A DNA stretch of 64,000 bases from Candidatus Competibacteraceae bacterium (GCA_016712625.1 JADJQQ010000001.1:1-64000); one strand, 5' to 3'. Positions 24,982 through 33,740 are shown, counted from the stretch's first letter. The notes: generated by a model not told the origin, from the sequence alone. Numbers and translations are program-made.

Positions 24982-25974
24982 ATGCGCAGTAAATTTACCG
25001 TCCATGCCCTCATCGCCAGCGCCACGCTCGTTCTGATGGCTGGATTCGCAAACGCCGAAACCGTCATCAAATTTTCCCATGTGGTCGCCGACAGCACCCC
25101 CAAGGGCCAAGGCGCGTTGATGTTCAAAAAACTGGCCGAGGAACGGTTGGCCGGCAAGGTAAAAGTGGAAGTCTTCCCCAGCTCGCAACTGTTTGGCGAC
25201 GGCAAGGAAATGGAAGCTTTGTTGCTCAACGACGTGCAACTGATCGCCCCGTCGCTGTCGAAATTCGACCGCTACACTAATCAAATTCAGGTATTCGACC
25301 TGCCGTTTCTGTTCGACGATATGGCGGCGGTCCACCGCTTTCATAACAGCGCCACCGGAAAAGGTATCCTCAATTCGCTGGAGAAGAAAGGCATGGTGGG
25401 ACTGGCCTACTGGGACAACGGCATGAAACAGCTTTCAGCCAAGAAAGCGCTGAAGATGCCGGAAGATGCCAAGGGCTTGAAATTCCGTATCCAAGCTTCC
25501 GATATTCTCGAAGCGCAATTCAAGGCGGTCGGCGGCGTTCCGCAGAAACTCGCCTTCGCCGAAGTCTATCAGGCGCTGGAAACCGGCGTGGTCGATGGCG
25601 CGGAAAACCCGTGGTCGAATGCCTATTCGCAGAAGTTCTTTGAAGTGCAACCCTTCTTTACTGAATCCAACCACGGTTATCTGGGTTATATGGTAGTCGC
25701 CAACGCCAAGTTCTGGAGCGAACTGCCAGCCGACGTGCGCGCGGGCCTCGAAAAGATCCTGGCGGAGGTGACCGTCGAGGTTAACAAGTCCTCCAGCGCG
25801 CTGAATGATGGAGACCGTCAAAAGATCAAGGATTCCGGCAAGACTCAAATCCTGCCATTTACCGCCGAGCAGCGGACGGCGTGGCAAACGGTTATGAAGC
25901 CAGTTTACGACAAGTTCACCGACAAGATCGGCAAGGATGTCGTCGACGCGGCCCGCGCGGCCAACAAACCCTGA
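24982..25974 (+). CDS. dctP: TRAP transporter substrate-binding protein DctP
   Basis: A 330-residue periplasmic binding protein of the DctP family with a signal peptide ending in FANA. Family features are IKFSHVVADSTPKGQGA at the mature N-terminus, the carboxylate-binding Arg in GLKFRIQASDILEAQF near residue 168, and AFAEVYQALETGVVDGAENPW near 190-210. It captures C4-dicarboxylates (malate, succinate, fumarate) or a related organic acid and delivers it to DctQM. AAGGAG lies 10 bases before the ATG at 24982; the longer in-frame frame from 24838 is not credible as a signal peptide. A hairpin separates it from dctQ, allowing excess production of this subunit. Confidence 0.93.
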   Translation: MRSKFTVHALIASATLVLMAGFANAETVIKFSHVVADSTPKGQGALMFKKLAEERLAGKVKVEVFPSSQLFGDGKEMEALLLNDVQLIAPSLSKFDRYTNQIQVFDLPFLFDDMAAVHRFHNSATGKGILNSLEKKGMVGLAYWDNGMKQLSAKKALKMPEDAKGLKFRIQASDILEAQFKAVGGVPQKLAFAEVYQALETGVVDGAENPWSNAYSQKFFEVQPFFTESNHGYLGYMVVANAKFWSELPADVRAGLEKILAEVTVEVNKSSSALNDGDRQKIKDSGKTQILPFTAEQRTAWQTVMKPVYDKFTDKIGKDVVDAARAANKP

Positions 25975-25988
25975 TTTCACCCTCTGGC

Positions 25989-26014
25989 CCTCCCCACTCC
26001 CGCGGGTGGGGAGG
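25989..26014 (+). terminator. Intercistronic hairpin between dctP and dctQ
   Basis: CCTCCCCAC (25989-25997) pairs with GTGGGGAGG (26006-26014), followed by TTTGTTT. It lies 15 bases after the dctP stop and before the dctQ ribosome-binding site. It probably acts as a leaky terminator or mRNA-stabilising stem. Confidence 0.65.
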
Positions 26015-26044
26015 TTTGTTTATGCTTGCGCTGGAGAATCGCTT

Positions 26045-26617
26045 ATGTTGACCCGCGCCGTTCATCATCTGGAGGAAGGTTTCATCGCGCTGCTGTTGGC
26101 GCTGATGACGGTCATCACCTTCAGCCAAGTGGTCGCCCGTTACCTGTTCAGCACTGGCTTCGGGTGGGCCTTGGAACTGACCACTTTTTTGTTTGCTTGG
26201 CTGGTTCTATTTGGTATTTCCTACGGGATCAAGGTAGGCGCCCACATCGGTATTGATGTTGTGGTACGCCAACTCCCGCTCCATCTGCGTCGCATTGTCG
26301 GTTTGATCGCCGTGCTATGCTGCTGCGCCTATTGCATCATCCTGCTCGTCGGGGCGACCCAGTACGTCTATAAGCTCTATTCCATCGGCATCGAAGCACA
26401 GGACTTACCAGTCCCACGCTGGATCCCGTTTATCATGCTGCCCCTCGGACTGGCGCTGGCCCTAATACGCTTGTTGCAAGTGGCCTGGAATACGCTGCTT
26501 GGCCGCCAAGTCGGTTTGCAACTGGCCGACGAGGCCCGCGAAGCCATCGAAGCTCTGGAAACTTCTGAAGTACTACATCCCGCGACTACCGGGCCGCGTC
26601 AGGAGAAAGCGCCATGA
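26045..26617 (+). CDS. dctQ: TRAP transporter small permease DctQ
   Basis: A 190-residue membrane protein with four hydrophobic segments, the small subunit of a TRAP carboxylate transporter. It has the typical N-terminal LEEGFIALLLALMTVITFSQVVARY, WALELTTFLFAWLVLFG near 40, and VGAHIGIDVV near 65. PVPRWIPFIMLPLGLALALIR precedes the last helix. It couples DctP to the large permease DctM. GGAGA lies 7 bases before the ATG at 26045. Its end overlaps the dctM start by 4 bases. Confidence 0.92.
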   Translation: MLTRAVHHLEEGFIALLLALMTVITFSQVVARYLFSTGFGWALELTTFLFAWLVLFGISYGIKVGAHIGIDVVVRQLPLHLRRIVGLIAVLCCCAYCIILLVGATQYVYKLYSIGIEAQDLPVPRWIPFIMLPLGLALALIRLLQVAWNTLLGRQVGLQLADEAREAIEALETSEVLHPATTGPRQEKAP

Positions 26618-27891
26618 CCTCGCTGTTCCTGTTTGTCACGCTGTTTATTTTGTTGCTAATGGGGGTACCGATTGCTTTTTCCCTGGGCCTGTCCAGCATT
26701 CTAACCATCTTGTTCTTCACCAATGATTCGCTGGCCTCCATGTCGCTCAAGCTGTTCGACACCATGGAGCACTACACCCTGCTGGCGATTCCGTTCTTCA
26801 TTCTCGCTTCCGCCTTCCTAACCACGGGTGGCGTAGCTCGCCGACTGATTCGATTCGCCATCGCCGCCGTCGGCCACCTACACGGGGGCTTAGCCATCGC
26901 CTCCGTACTAGCCTGTATGCTCTTTGCAGCAGTCTCCGGCTCTTCGCCAGCAACAGTCGCCGCGATCGGCTCCATCGTTATCGGGGCGATGATTAAATCG
27001 GGTTATCCACAAAAATACGCCGCCGGTATTATCTGTAACGCAGGCACCCTAGGAATTTTGATTCCGCCGTCCATCGTGATGGTGGTGTACGGGGCCGCCA
27101 CCGAAACCTCTGTCGGCCAGTTGTTCATGGCGGGTGTCATTCCCGGCCTTCTGCTTGGCCTGATGCTGATGGGGGCCATCTATATCAGCGCTCGCAAGTT
27201 CAAGATTCCAACCCAGCCGCGCGCGTCCTTTGGCGAACTGATGATCGCGGCCAAAGACGCTATCTGGGGCCTGGGGTTGATTTTCGTGGTGATGGGCGGG
27301 ATTTACGGCGGCATCTTCACCGCCACGGAAGCGGCGGCCGTTGCCGCGGTTTATGCCTTTTTAGTCGCCATGGTCATCCACAAGGACATGACCTGGAAGG
27401 ATGTACCGCATGTCTTTGGGGAATCCGCCAAAGTGACGGTGATGTTGCTGTTCATCATCTCCAACGCCATGCTGTTCGCCCATGTGCTGACCACTGAGCG
27501 CATTCCCCAAACCATGGCGGAAACCATCATCGGCTGGGGTCTCTCAGCTTGGCAGTTCCTGATTGTGGTCAACATTATCCTGCTGATCGCGGGTAACTTC
27601 ATGGAGCCATCCTCGATCTTGCTGATTCTGGCTCCGATCTTTTTCCCCATAGCTACCCAGCTCGGCATCGATCCGGTCCATCTCGGCATCATCATGACGG
27701 TGAACATGGAGATTGGGATGATCACGCCGCCGGTCGGCCTAAATCTGTTCGTAACGTCTGGCGTGACTGGCATGCCTATTTGGGAGGTGGTGAAAGCGGC
27801 CATGCCGTGGCTGATGATCATGTTAGTCTTCCTGATCATGATCACTTACATCCCAGGGATTAGCCTATTCCTGCCCCGTCTGCTGTTCTAA
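26614..27891 (+). CDS. dctM: TRAP transporter large permease DctM
   Basis: A 425-residue polytopic protein with about twelve membrane segments, the sodium-driven channel subunit. Family blocks are GVPIAFSLGLSS, AIPFFILASAFL, SGSSPATVAAIGSI near 110, GTLGILIPPSIVMVVYG near 147-163, and the late LGIIMTVNMEIGMITPPVGLNLFV near 358-381. The start overlaps dctQ by 4 bases and a rho-independent terminator follows, so dctPQM is a complete operon. With citrate- and malate-handling enzymes nearby, C4-dicarboxylate uptake is the likely function. Confidence 0.94.
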   Translation: MTSLFLFVTLFILLLMGVPIAFSLGLSSILTILFFTNDSLASMSLKLFDTMEHYTLLAIPFFILASAFLTTGGVARRLIRFAIAAVGHLHGGLAIASVLACMLFAAVSGSSPATVAAIGSIVIGAMIKSGYPQKYAAGIICNAGTLGILIPPSIVMVVYGAATETSVGQLFMAGVIPGLLLGLMLMGAIYISARKFKIPTQPRASFGELMIAAKDAIWGLGLIFVVMGGIYGGIFTATEAAAVAAVYAFLVAMVIHKDMTWKDVPHVFGESAKVTVMLLFIISNAMLFAHVLTTERIPQTMAETIIGWGLSAWQFLIVVNIILLIAGNFMEPSSILLILAPIFFPIATQLGIDPVHLGIIMTVNMEIGMITPPVGLNLFVTSGVTGMPIWEVVKAAMPWLMIMLVFLIMITYIPGISLFLPRLLF

Positions 27892-27905
27892 GTCACTGTA
27901 AGAGC

Positions 27906-27935
27906 AAAAAAGGGCGGTCGAAACCGCCCTTTTCT
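27906..27935 (+). terminator. Terminator of the dctPQM operon
   Basis: AGGGCGGT (27911-27918) and ACCGCCCT (27923-27930) with a CGAA loop, flanked by A-run and T-run. This is a standard intrinsic terminator 20 bases after the dctM stop. Confidence 0.88.
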
Positions 27936-27963
27936 ATTGTCTCTAACTTATCCAGTGCGCCGT

Positions 27964-28556
27964 TCAACTCCAGTAGCGCACCGGCCCGCTGTCGATGTGG
28001 ACAAAATTGGAGCGCGGATAATACCCGACCCCCCCCGCGCCCAACGACCGCGCGGCCCGACACAGATCGGACACCCTGCCCCCTTGCACTCGCACATCCA
28101 TCGCCATCGCTTGGATGTGATAGCTATTGCGCGCTACGCCACGTCGGCGTTCGCACAGCATCCCGTTGGTGGCGGGCGAGCGGTAGCCGCTGATCACATT
28201 CACCGGACTCCCTAACCCCAGTTGCAATTGCAAGGCGTATAATTGATCTAATACGCTGGGGTCAAATTGTTTGACCTGATCATTGTGATGGTCACGCAAT
28301 GCCCAACTCACTTCGCTGATGGATTCGCGAATATAGCCATCGCGGGGAGTCCAATAGACGCGGCGCACCGTCTCACTGGTGTTAGGATTGTAAAAGAAAG
28401 ATAACGCTCATTCAAAATCGCGGCATTAAGCAATTCAGGGGCCAATAGCAAACCACCGGTACCGCCAATAGCCCACTTTAGAAATGTGCGCCGGTTCAAC
28501 TCCGGGTGTTCTGCATTCTGTTTGCTGCTTGGTTCAAGCGTAACTTCTGTTCGCAT
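27964..28556 (-). CDS. YcbK-like Tat-exported M15-family peptidase (DUF882), frame broken by a 1-base shift
   Basis: A protein of about 197 residues after frame repair. The start at 28556 precedes a twin-arginine signal, NRRTFLKWAIGGTGGLLL, so export is by the Tat route. The YcbK/DUF882 body then follows: NERYLSFYNPNTSETVRRV, SISEVSWALRDHHND, SGYRSPATN near 115, the metal-binding HIQAMAMDV near 135, and HIDSGPVRYW at the end. The family resembles zinc D,D-/L,D-carboxypeptidases acting on peptidoglycan. The first frame goes wrong after YLSF. Adding one A to the plus-strand run 28392-28395 restores FYNPNTSE and joins the two parts without gap. Monocistronic, convergent with dctM. Confidence 0.78.
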
Positions 28557-28897
28557 TTCCCACCACCCTTCCAGCAATTCGACTTTATTTAACTCTAAAC
28601 AAATTAGCTTTGATAAAGCAAGGACCTGTTGTACAAAAATAATTTTGTCAATTAACAACAAATCTTGTAACCGAGCTTATTGCTTTGTTATTCAAAACCG
28701 CCTAGCGCAACAAAAAATCAGCAAACAATTAAAAGGGGTAAAGCTTTGAAAGATTCATTAAAAGCAAATATATAAATAACTCAATAGCTTTAATTTGGAT
28801 AGTATTAATAATGATATTTTGTAATATTGATAATTTTTAATTATCAATATTACAAAAATTATTAAAATGGCAAATAAACAACGACTGCAATCAAACA
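28557..28897. other. AT-rich divergent intergenic region
   Basis: About 340 bases between the divergent ycbK-like and ybaK genes. It becomes very AT-rich after 28740. It holds a long perfect palindrome (28817-28857) annotated separately and should contain both promoters. No gene is seen. Confidence 0.45.
28817..28857. repeat. Perfect 19-base AT-rich inverted repeat
   Basis: The arms TTTTGTAATATTGATAATT (28817-28835) and AATTATCAATATTACAAAA (28839-28857) are exact reverse complements around a TTT spacer. The arms are nearly all A/T. It could be a bidirectional terminator-like stem, a cruciform or a dimer-binding operator for the gene starting 40 bases downstream. Confidence 0.85.
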
Positions 28898-29392
28898 ATG
28901 TTTATGAGCAAAGAAAAATTTCCGGTTACCCCCGCAACCCGCCTGCTGCGAGCGCACAATATTGCCTTTAGTGGCTTCCTTTACCCTTACGAAGAGCATG
29001 GTGGAACCGCGCACAGCGCCCACTGTTTGAGCGTACCTGAACATTGCGTGATCAAAACGTTAATCATGGAGGATGAACGCCGGCAACCGCTGATTGTTCT
29101 GATGCATGGAGATCGTAAAGTCTCCACCAAAGAGCTGGCGCGCTTGCTGAACTCGAAGACGATCACGCCCTGCGACCCAACGGTCGCCAACAAACATAGC
29201 GGCTACCTGGTCGGCGGTACCTCCCCCTTCGGCACTCGCAAATCCATGCCCATCTACCTGGAAAGCAGCATTCTGGCATTGTCGAAGATCTATCTGAATG
29301 GCGGGAAACGCGGCTTCCTGGTCGGTCTGACGCCCACCGACGCTCAACGCTTGCTCAATCCGATCTTGGTCAAGGTCGCGATTGTGGAGTGA
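28898..29392 (+). CDS. ybaK: Cys-tRNA(Pro)/Cys-tRNA(Cys) deacylase YbaK
   Basis: A 164-residue YbaK/EbsC-family protein. It hydrolyses Cys-tRNA(Pro) mischarged by prolyl-tRNA synthetase. Visible features are TPATRLLRAHNIAF near the N-terminus, the segment CVIKTLIMED with the conserved Lys, LMHGDRKVSTKELARLL near 70-86, and GYLVGGTSPFGTRK near 105-118, characteristic of the family. The start is ATG 28898 or the ATG two codons later; neither has a clear ribosome-binding site. rlmL begins 5 bases after its stop, so the two are cotranscribed. Confidence 0.9.
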   Translation: MFMSKEKFPVTPATRLLRAHNIAFSGFLYPYEEHGGTAHSAHCLSVPEHCVIKTLIMEDERRQPLIVLMHGDRKVSTKELARLLNSKTITPCDPTVANKHSGYLVGGTSPFGTRKSMPIYLESSILALSKIYLNGGKRGFLVGLTPTDAQRLLNPILVKVAIVE

Positions 29393-29396
29393 GAAC

Positions 29397-31556
29397 ATGG
29401 CTGAGGAAATGATCTTCTTCGCGACCGCCCCGGCTGGCATCGAAACGGTGCTGGCGACAGAACTGGGGGCGTTAGGCGTGATCGACCCAAAACCGGCTCG
29501 GGGCGGCATCCGGTTCCAAGCGACGCAGGAACTGGCCTATCGCGCCTGCTTGTGGTCGCGAACCGCCAGCCGCGTGTTATTGCCGCTAGCCGAATTCGCC
29601 GTAGCCTCCGCCGACGACCTCTATCAGGGCGTCCAGGCCCTGCCTTGGGAGGAACACATGGCGCCGGATGGTACCCTGAGTATCGAGTTTACTGGAACCT
29701 GTCCTGGCATCAATCACAGCCATTTTGGCGCTCAGCGCGCCAAGGACGCCATTGTCGACCGCTTCCGCGCCCGCTGTGGCCGAAGACCGGGCGTTGAGCG
29801 GCAACGGCCCGATTTACGGATTCATCTGCTGGTGCATGACGCGCGGGCCAGCGTCAGCCTAGACCTGTCCGGCGACAGCTTACATCGACGCGGATACCGG
29901 CAAGCCACTGTCGCCGCTCCCCTGAAAGAAACGCTGGCTGCTGCTTTACTGCTGAAAGCCGGCTGGCCCGCCCTCGCCGAGATGGGCGGCCCGCTGCTGG
30001 ATCCGATGTGTGGCTCTGGCACCTTGGCGATAGAAGCCGCCTGGATCGCTGGCGACCAAGCACCCGGATTGCCGCGGACCCATTGGGGTTTCACTGGTTG
30101 GCTAGGTCATATCCCGGCGCTTTGGAACCGGCTGCTAGCCGAAGCCACCGAACGGCGGGAAGCGGGCTTTCGCCGCATTCCGCCTATCTTCGCCAGCGAT
30201 CTTGATCCAAAAGCAGTACGCGCCACTTCGATCAATGCCCATCAGGCCGGGATCGCCAAGCACATTCGGATCGAACAGCGCGATTGGGCCACAGTCGAGC
30301 CTTTGCCCGGCGCAAGCGGCTTAGTGATGGTCAATCCGCCCTACGGCGAACGGCTGGGCGAACAAGGGGACTGGATACCGCTTTATACGCAGCTTGGCGA
30401 CCGTTTAAAGGCGGGCTTTGCCGGTTGGCGCGCCGCGGTTTTTACGGGCAATCCTGAGTTGGGCAAACGTATGGGACTGCGCGCCGAAAAAACCCATGTT
30501 TTTTTTAACGGGCCATTGGAGTGCCGCCTACTGCAATTCAGGGTGGAGCCGGATTTTTTTGTCGATCGCGCCGCCGCCGATCACCGCGCCCGCGACCTTA
30601 TGCTCGAACGAGCCAAAGCGGCGGGCGCCGAGGGCTTTATTAACCGCTTGCGTAAAAACTTACGTCATCTCAGTCGCTGGGCCGAGCGGGAAGGGGTGAG
30701 CTGCTACCGTTTGTACGACGCCGATCTGCCGGACTACGCTGTAGCAGTGGATCGCTACGAACAATGGTTGCATGTCCAGGAATACGCGCCTCCAGCGAGC
30801 ATTGACCCAAACCGCGCCCGCGCGCGGCTAGACCAAGCACTAGCGGTGCTACCCGCGCTGCTGGACATACCACCGGAACAGGTATTTCTTAAAATACGCC
30901 AGCGCCAAAAAGGCGCTAAGCAATATCAAAAACAAGCCGAGTACGGCCATTTCCATGAAGTACGAGAGGGAACTGCACGGTTTTTGGTCAATTTCACTGA
31001 CTATCTTGATACCGGATTGTTTCTCGATCACCGCCTCACTCGCCGCTTGCTGGGCGAATTAGCGGCGGGACGGCGATTTTTGAATCTGTTCGCGTACACC
31101 GCGACGGCTACCGTTTATGCCGCGCTAGGAGGGGCTACCCGCACCACCACGGTTGATCTATCCACCACCTATCTGGATTGGGCCAAGCGCAACTTGGAAT
31201 TGAATGGCATTAGCGGCCCAAACCACCAGCTGATTCCAGCCGATTGCCTGCAATGGGCCACTCAAACGCGAGATCGCTACGATTTAATTTTTCTTGATCC
31301 ACCCACTTTTTCTAATTCCAAGCGGATGGAGAAAACGTTCGATATACAGCGAGACCATATTGAGCTGCTACGCCAGGTGCTGTGCCTGCTCGCGCCGGAT
31401 GGTATCCTCGTTTTCTCTACGAATTATCGCAAATTCCGGCTGGAACGAGAGGCTTTAGCGGATCTGCGGTTCGACGATTGGAGCCGGCGCACCTTACCCC
31501 CAGATTTCGCCGGCAATCCAAAAATTCACCAATGCTGGCGGATTAGCCGACCCTGA
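29397..31556 (+). CDS. rlmL: Bifunctional 23S rRNA methyltransferase RlmKL
   Basis: A 719-residue fused methyltransferase. The first half has a THUMP domain (about 50-155) and an RlmL-type N2-guanine methyltransferase domain with LLDPMCGSGTLAIEA and the NPPYGERLG motif near residue 315. It makes m2G2445. The second half is RlmK (m7G2069), with FLNLFAYTATATVYAA near 560 and the LDPPTFSNSKRM block near 640. The full-length fusion matches the gammaproteobacterial form. ATG 29397 lies 7 bases after GGAG, in preference to the upstream start that overlaps ybaK. Confidence 0.94.
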   Translation: MAEEMIFFATAPAGIETVLATELGALGVIDPKPARGGIRFQATQELAYRACLWSRTASRVLLPLAEFAVASADDLYQGVQALPWEEHMAPDGTLSIEFTGTCPGINHSHFGAQRAKDAIVDRFRARCGRRPGVERQRPDLRIHLLVHDARASVSLDLSGDSLHRRGYRQATVAAPLKETLAAALLLKAGWPALAEMGGPLLDPMCGSGTLAIEAAWIAGDQAPGLPRTHWGFTGWLGHIPALWNRLLAEATERREAGFRRIPPIFASDLDPKAVRATSINAHQAGIAKHIRIEQRDWATVEPLPGASGLVMVNPPYGERLGEQGDWIPLYTQLGDRLKAGFAGWRAAVFTGNPELGKRMGLRAEKTHVFFNGPLECRLLQFRVEPDFFVDRAAADHRARDLMLERAKAAGAEGFINRLRKNLRHLSRWAEREGVSCYRLYDADLPDYAVAVDRYEQWLHVQEYAPPASIDPNRARARLDQALAVLPALLDIPPEQVFLKIRQRQKGAKQYQKQAEYGHFHEVREGTARFLVNFTDYLDTGLFLDHRLTRRLLGELAAGRRFLNLFAYTATATVYAALGGATRTTTVDLSTTYLDWAKRNLELNGISGPNHQLIPADCLQWATQTRDRYDLIFLDPPTFSNSKRMEKTFDIQRDHIELLRQVLCLLAPDGILVFSTNYRKFRLEREALADLRFDDWSRRTLPPDFAGNPKIHQCWRISRP

Positions 31557-31632
31557 TCGCACAATAATGCCGTTTGGAGCGTACTAACCAGGTACCCAGC
31601 TCTGGTGAAAAAATCGGGTTGTACCCGCTGGC

Positions 31633-32184
31633 TCAACCGCGGTTTGGATTGCGCCACAACACCTCGACGCCCCCCTCGTCTCGCGCGAGAATACGACACA
31701 TGACGAACAGCAAATCCGACAGTCGGTTCAGATAAACCCGGACGTGCTCACTCAGATTTTCGTCGCGCGCCAAAGTGACCAACCGCCGCTCGGCCCGTCG
31801 GCAAATCGCGCGCGCCATGTGGCAATCGGCGGCGGCTGGACCGCCGCCCGGCAATACAAATTCTTTCAGCGGCGGTAACTGACTATTAAAGTCGTTCAAT
31901 GTCCCTTCCAGCCGTTCCACATCCTCGTTCTTGAGCGCCTGATAGCCGGGAATACTAACTTCCCCACCTAAATCGAACAGCTTGTGTTGCACTTCTTGCA
32001 AACACTCACGAATGTTCTCCCGTAGGTCATGCACCAGCACCCGACCGATAGCGCAGTTCAGTTCATCCACGGCGCCAATCGCTTCAATGCGCGGACAATC
32101 CTTGGCGACTCGCTCGCCGTTGCCCAGCCCAGTGGTGCCGCCATCCCCAGTACGTGTGTAGATTTTGGAAAGTCGATTGCCCAT
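31633..32184 (-). CDS. Cob(I)alamin adenosyltransferase, PduO type
   Basis: A 183-residue PduO/MMAB-type ATP:cob(I)alamin adenosyltransferase, which makes adenosylcobalamin. Signatures are KIYTRTGDGGTTGLGNGERV at residues 7-26 (ATP loop), IEAIGAVDELNCAIG near 35, FVLPGGGPAAADCHMARAICRRAERR near 108-133, and YLNRLSDLLFVM near 148. The start follows AAGGAG at 8 bases. It is monocistronic, convergent with rlmL. No cobalamin-riboswitch signature was found upstream. Adenosylcobalamin is needed by methylmalonyl-CoA mutase, which would link succinyl-CoA with the propionyl-CoA side of the CoA-ester cluster, although no mutase gene is in this window. Confidence 0.93.
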   Translation of the reverse strand: MGNRLSKIYTRTGDGGTTGLGNGERVAKDCPRIEAIGAVDELNCAIGRVLVHDLRENIRECLQEVQHKLFDLGGEVSIPGYQALKNEDVERLEGTLNDFNSQLPPLKEFVLPGGGPAAADCHMARAICRRAERRLVTLARDENLSEHVRVYLNRLSDLLFVMCRILARDEGGVEVLWRNPNRG

Positions 32185-32727
32185 CGTGGTTACTCCTTAG
32201 CTACTCAATTTAGCTTTGTCGCATTGTACTCTCCCGAACCGCTCGCAACCTACCTGGTCCTCACTGACCTCATGCATGCGTCGTTCCAGGGTTTTAGCAA
32301 TTCATATCGACGCAAAAATTATTATAATAATCTTCATATTTATCAAAAAGATAATATATTGTTTCAACATGTTGCGGCATGATATTTTATTAAGATTAAG
32401 CAATTGATTAATAAATAAATTTTTAAAATTAAATTCTGACACATCGTTGTTATTTATTTCTGCTTGCAATTTTCTTATAGAAGATCAAGCGCCATTATCG
32501 CCATGAAAAATAATAAGTTTATATGCTATTGTTTTATATGAATTTTTTATTTTGTTGCGAAAAAGAAAATTAAAAAAATAACTTATTGATTTTAAACAAA
32601 TTTTATTTAAATAATCACTGATCAAAAATACATAATTAAGAAAATAAAATAATTTTTTTGTTAATTTAAATACTTGCAAAATGATTTGCTGTTATGTTTT
32701 TATAATATCGAAATGCTGTATTGCAGT
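32185..32727. other. Long AT-rich non-coding stretch
   Basis: Bases from about 32300 to 32720 are strikingly AT-rich compared with the GC-rich genes on either side. Short open frames here (such as a 64-codon minus-strand one at 32485-32679) are rich in Phe, Ile, Lys and Asn as expected by chance from the composition. They lack credible starts. No repeat array or tRNA seen. It is a candidate nucleoid-protein target or a promoter region for the downstream leader. Confidence 0.5.
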
Positions 32728-32946
32728 AAAAGTTCCTGCCACAGGGTGATAAGCTTCTAATAACCGCCCTAGGAACGTCAGGCGACACCGGAAATCAGGC
32801 AGGCAGGCCCTATCCGGAGTTGCTTAGTTCGGGTTCGCGGCGACCGGAATGATTCCGGCCAGACCAGGAAAAGGTCTCTTGCCAGTTTGGGATACGGACT
32901 CATCGAGCACTTTCAGTTCGTGCTGATATGCCGGAGGTCTTTTTTA
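32728..32946 (+). ncRNA. Structured leader of unknown class before the transglycosylase gene
   Basis: About 200 GC-rich bases abruptly follow the AT-rich desert and run into the transglycosylase ribosome-binding site. At least five hairpins can be drawn. GTTCCT/AGGAAC (32732-32737, 32771-32776) is extended by AGGG/CCCT. GCGAC-CCGGA pairs with TCCGG-GTTGC (32782-32792, 32813-32823). CCGGAA/TTCCGG is at 32844-32858. AGACC/GGTCT is at 32861-32877. AGCAC/GTGCT is at 32906-32924. This looks like a structured 5' leader such as a riboswitch. I could not match the hallmark sequences of cobalamin, TPP, SAM, glycine, fluoride, GEMM or ydaO types. Confidence 0.45.
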
Positions 32947-33696
32947 ATGATATTCGCGGAATTCGCTCGCGAGCGATTATTTTCAAACTTCAAATCAGGT
33001 CTGCTGTGTGCGGTCATACTGATGCCCGCCACAACCTTGGCCGATCCACCACAAATCAGTAGCGAAGTCGCCCCCCAAGCCGCTACCGCACCCGCCGCCG
33101 CTAGCGCAACTGCGCCAACCACAACCCCGCCGGAAATTACTAGTGCCGCCGCCCCCACTACGATCGCGCTAGCCACAACCGCGCAGGTGACCACCACGGC
33201 TCCGGACACCGGGCCGAAAACCGCTTCGACTGGAGAAACCAAAGCCGCTAGTGGTGGTAAGGCCATCAGCCTTTCTAGGCATATTCAAGATAAGTACAAA
33301 ATCTCTGAATCCAAAGCGGCCCAAATCGTTCGGGCAGCCATGGTCAATGGGGACCGCCATCAATTGGAACCCGAATTGATTTTGGCCATCATCGCGGTGG
33401 AATCGACGTTTAAGGAGCGCGCCGTCAGTCGAGTCGGCGCCCGTGGTCTGATGCAAGTGATGCCTGGAATACACCGGAAGAAAGTCCAAGCCATCGGCGG
33501 CTCGCGCGCACTGTTCGATCCCGCCAAAAACATTCACACCGGCTCCCAGATCTTGGTGACCTATCTCAATGATCATTCTGGCGACTTGCGCAGAGCGCTG
33601 CTCAACTATAACGGCAGTTTAGGCATGCGTTCTTCCTATGCCGACCGTGTAATGCGCATCTATCGTGATTTTCAGCGGGTTACCACTGAAAGCTAA
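32947..33696 (+). CDS. Secreted lytic transglycosylase (SLT domain)
   Basis: A 249-residue exported murein lytic transglycosylase. The signal peptide ends at TTLADPP. An 85-residue linker rich in Ala, Thr and Pro follows (about residues 28-105). The C-terminal SLT domain runs from about 120 to 245. The catalytic Glu is in ILAIIAVESTFKERAVS, followed by GARGLMQVMPG and the late segment LLNYNGSLG. It cleaves peptidoglycan glycan strands with formation of anhydromuramic ends. The Ala/Thr-rich linker probably spans from the membrane to the wall. The start at 32947 is preceded by GGAGG at 9 bases; the longer in-frame start is rejected. A structured leader lies upstream. Confidence 0.9.
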   Translation: MIFAEFARERLFSNFKSGLLCAVILMPATTLADPPQISSEVAPQAATAPAAASATAPTTTPPEITSAAAPTTIALATTAQVTTTAPDTGPKTASTGETKAASGGKAISLSRHIQDKYKISESKAAQIVRAAMVNGDRHQLEPELILAIIAVESTFKERAVSRVGARGLMQVMPGIHRKKVQAIGGSRALFDPAKNIHTGSQILVTYLNDHSGDLRRALLNYNGSLGMRSSYADRVMRIYRDFQRVTTES

Positions 33697-33704
33697 ATCC
33701 GATC

Positions 33705-33740
33705 CCAGCCGCAGCCTCCATCGGTTTAGGATGCGGCTGG
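33705..33740 (+). terminator. Hairpin after the transglycosylase gene
   Basis: CCAGCCGCA (33705-33713) pairs with TGCGGCTGG (33732-33740) across an 18-base loop, 9 bases after the stop. There is no T-run, so termination efficiency is uncertain. Confidence 0.45.

Noticed and set aside
32185..32400. Cobalamin riboswitch upstream of the adenosyltransferase
   Set aside because: No B12-box-like sequence or conserved stems were found on the minus strand; the 5' region is AT-rich and unstructured.
32485..32679. 64-codon minus-strand open frame in the AT-rich desert
   Set aside because: Composition (Phe, Ile, Lys, Asn) reflects AT content, with no ribosome-binding site or family match.
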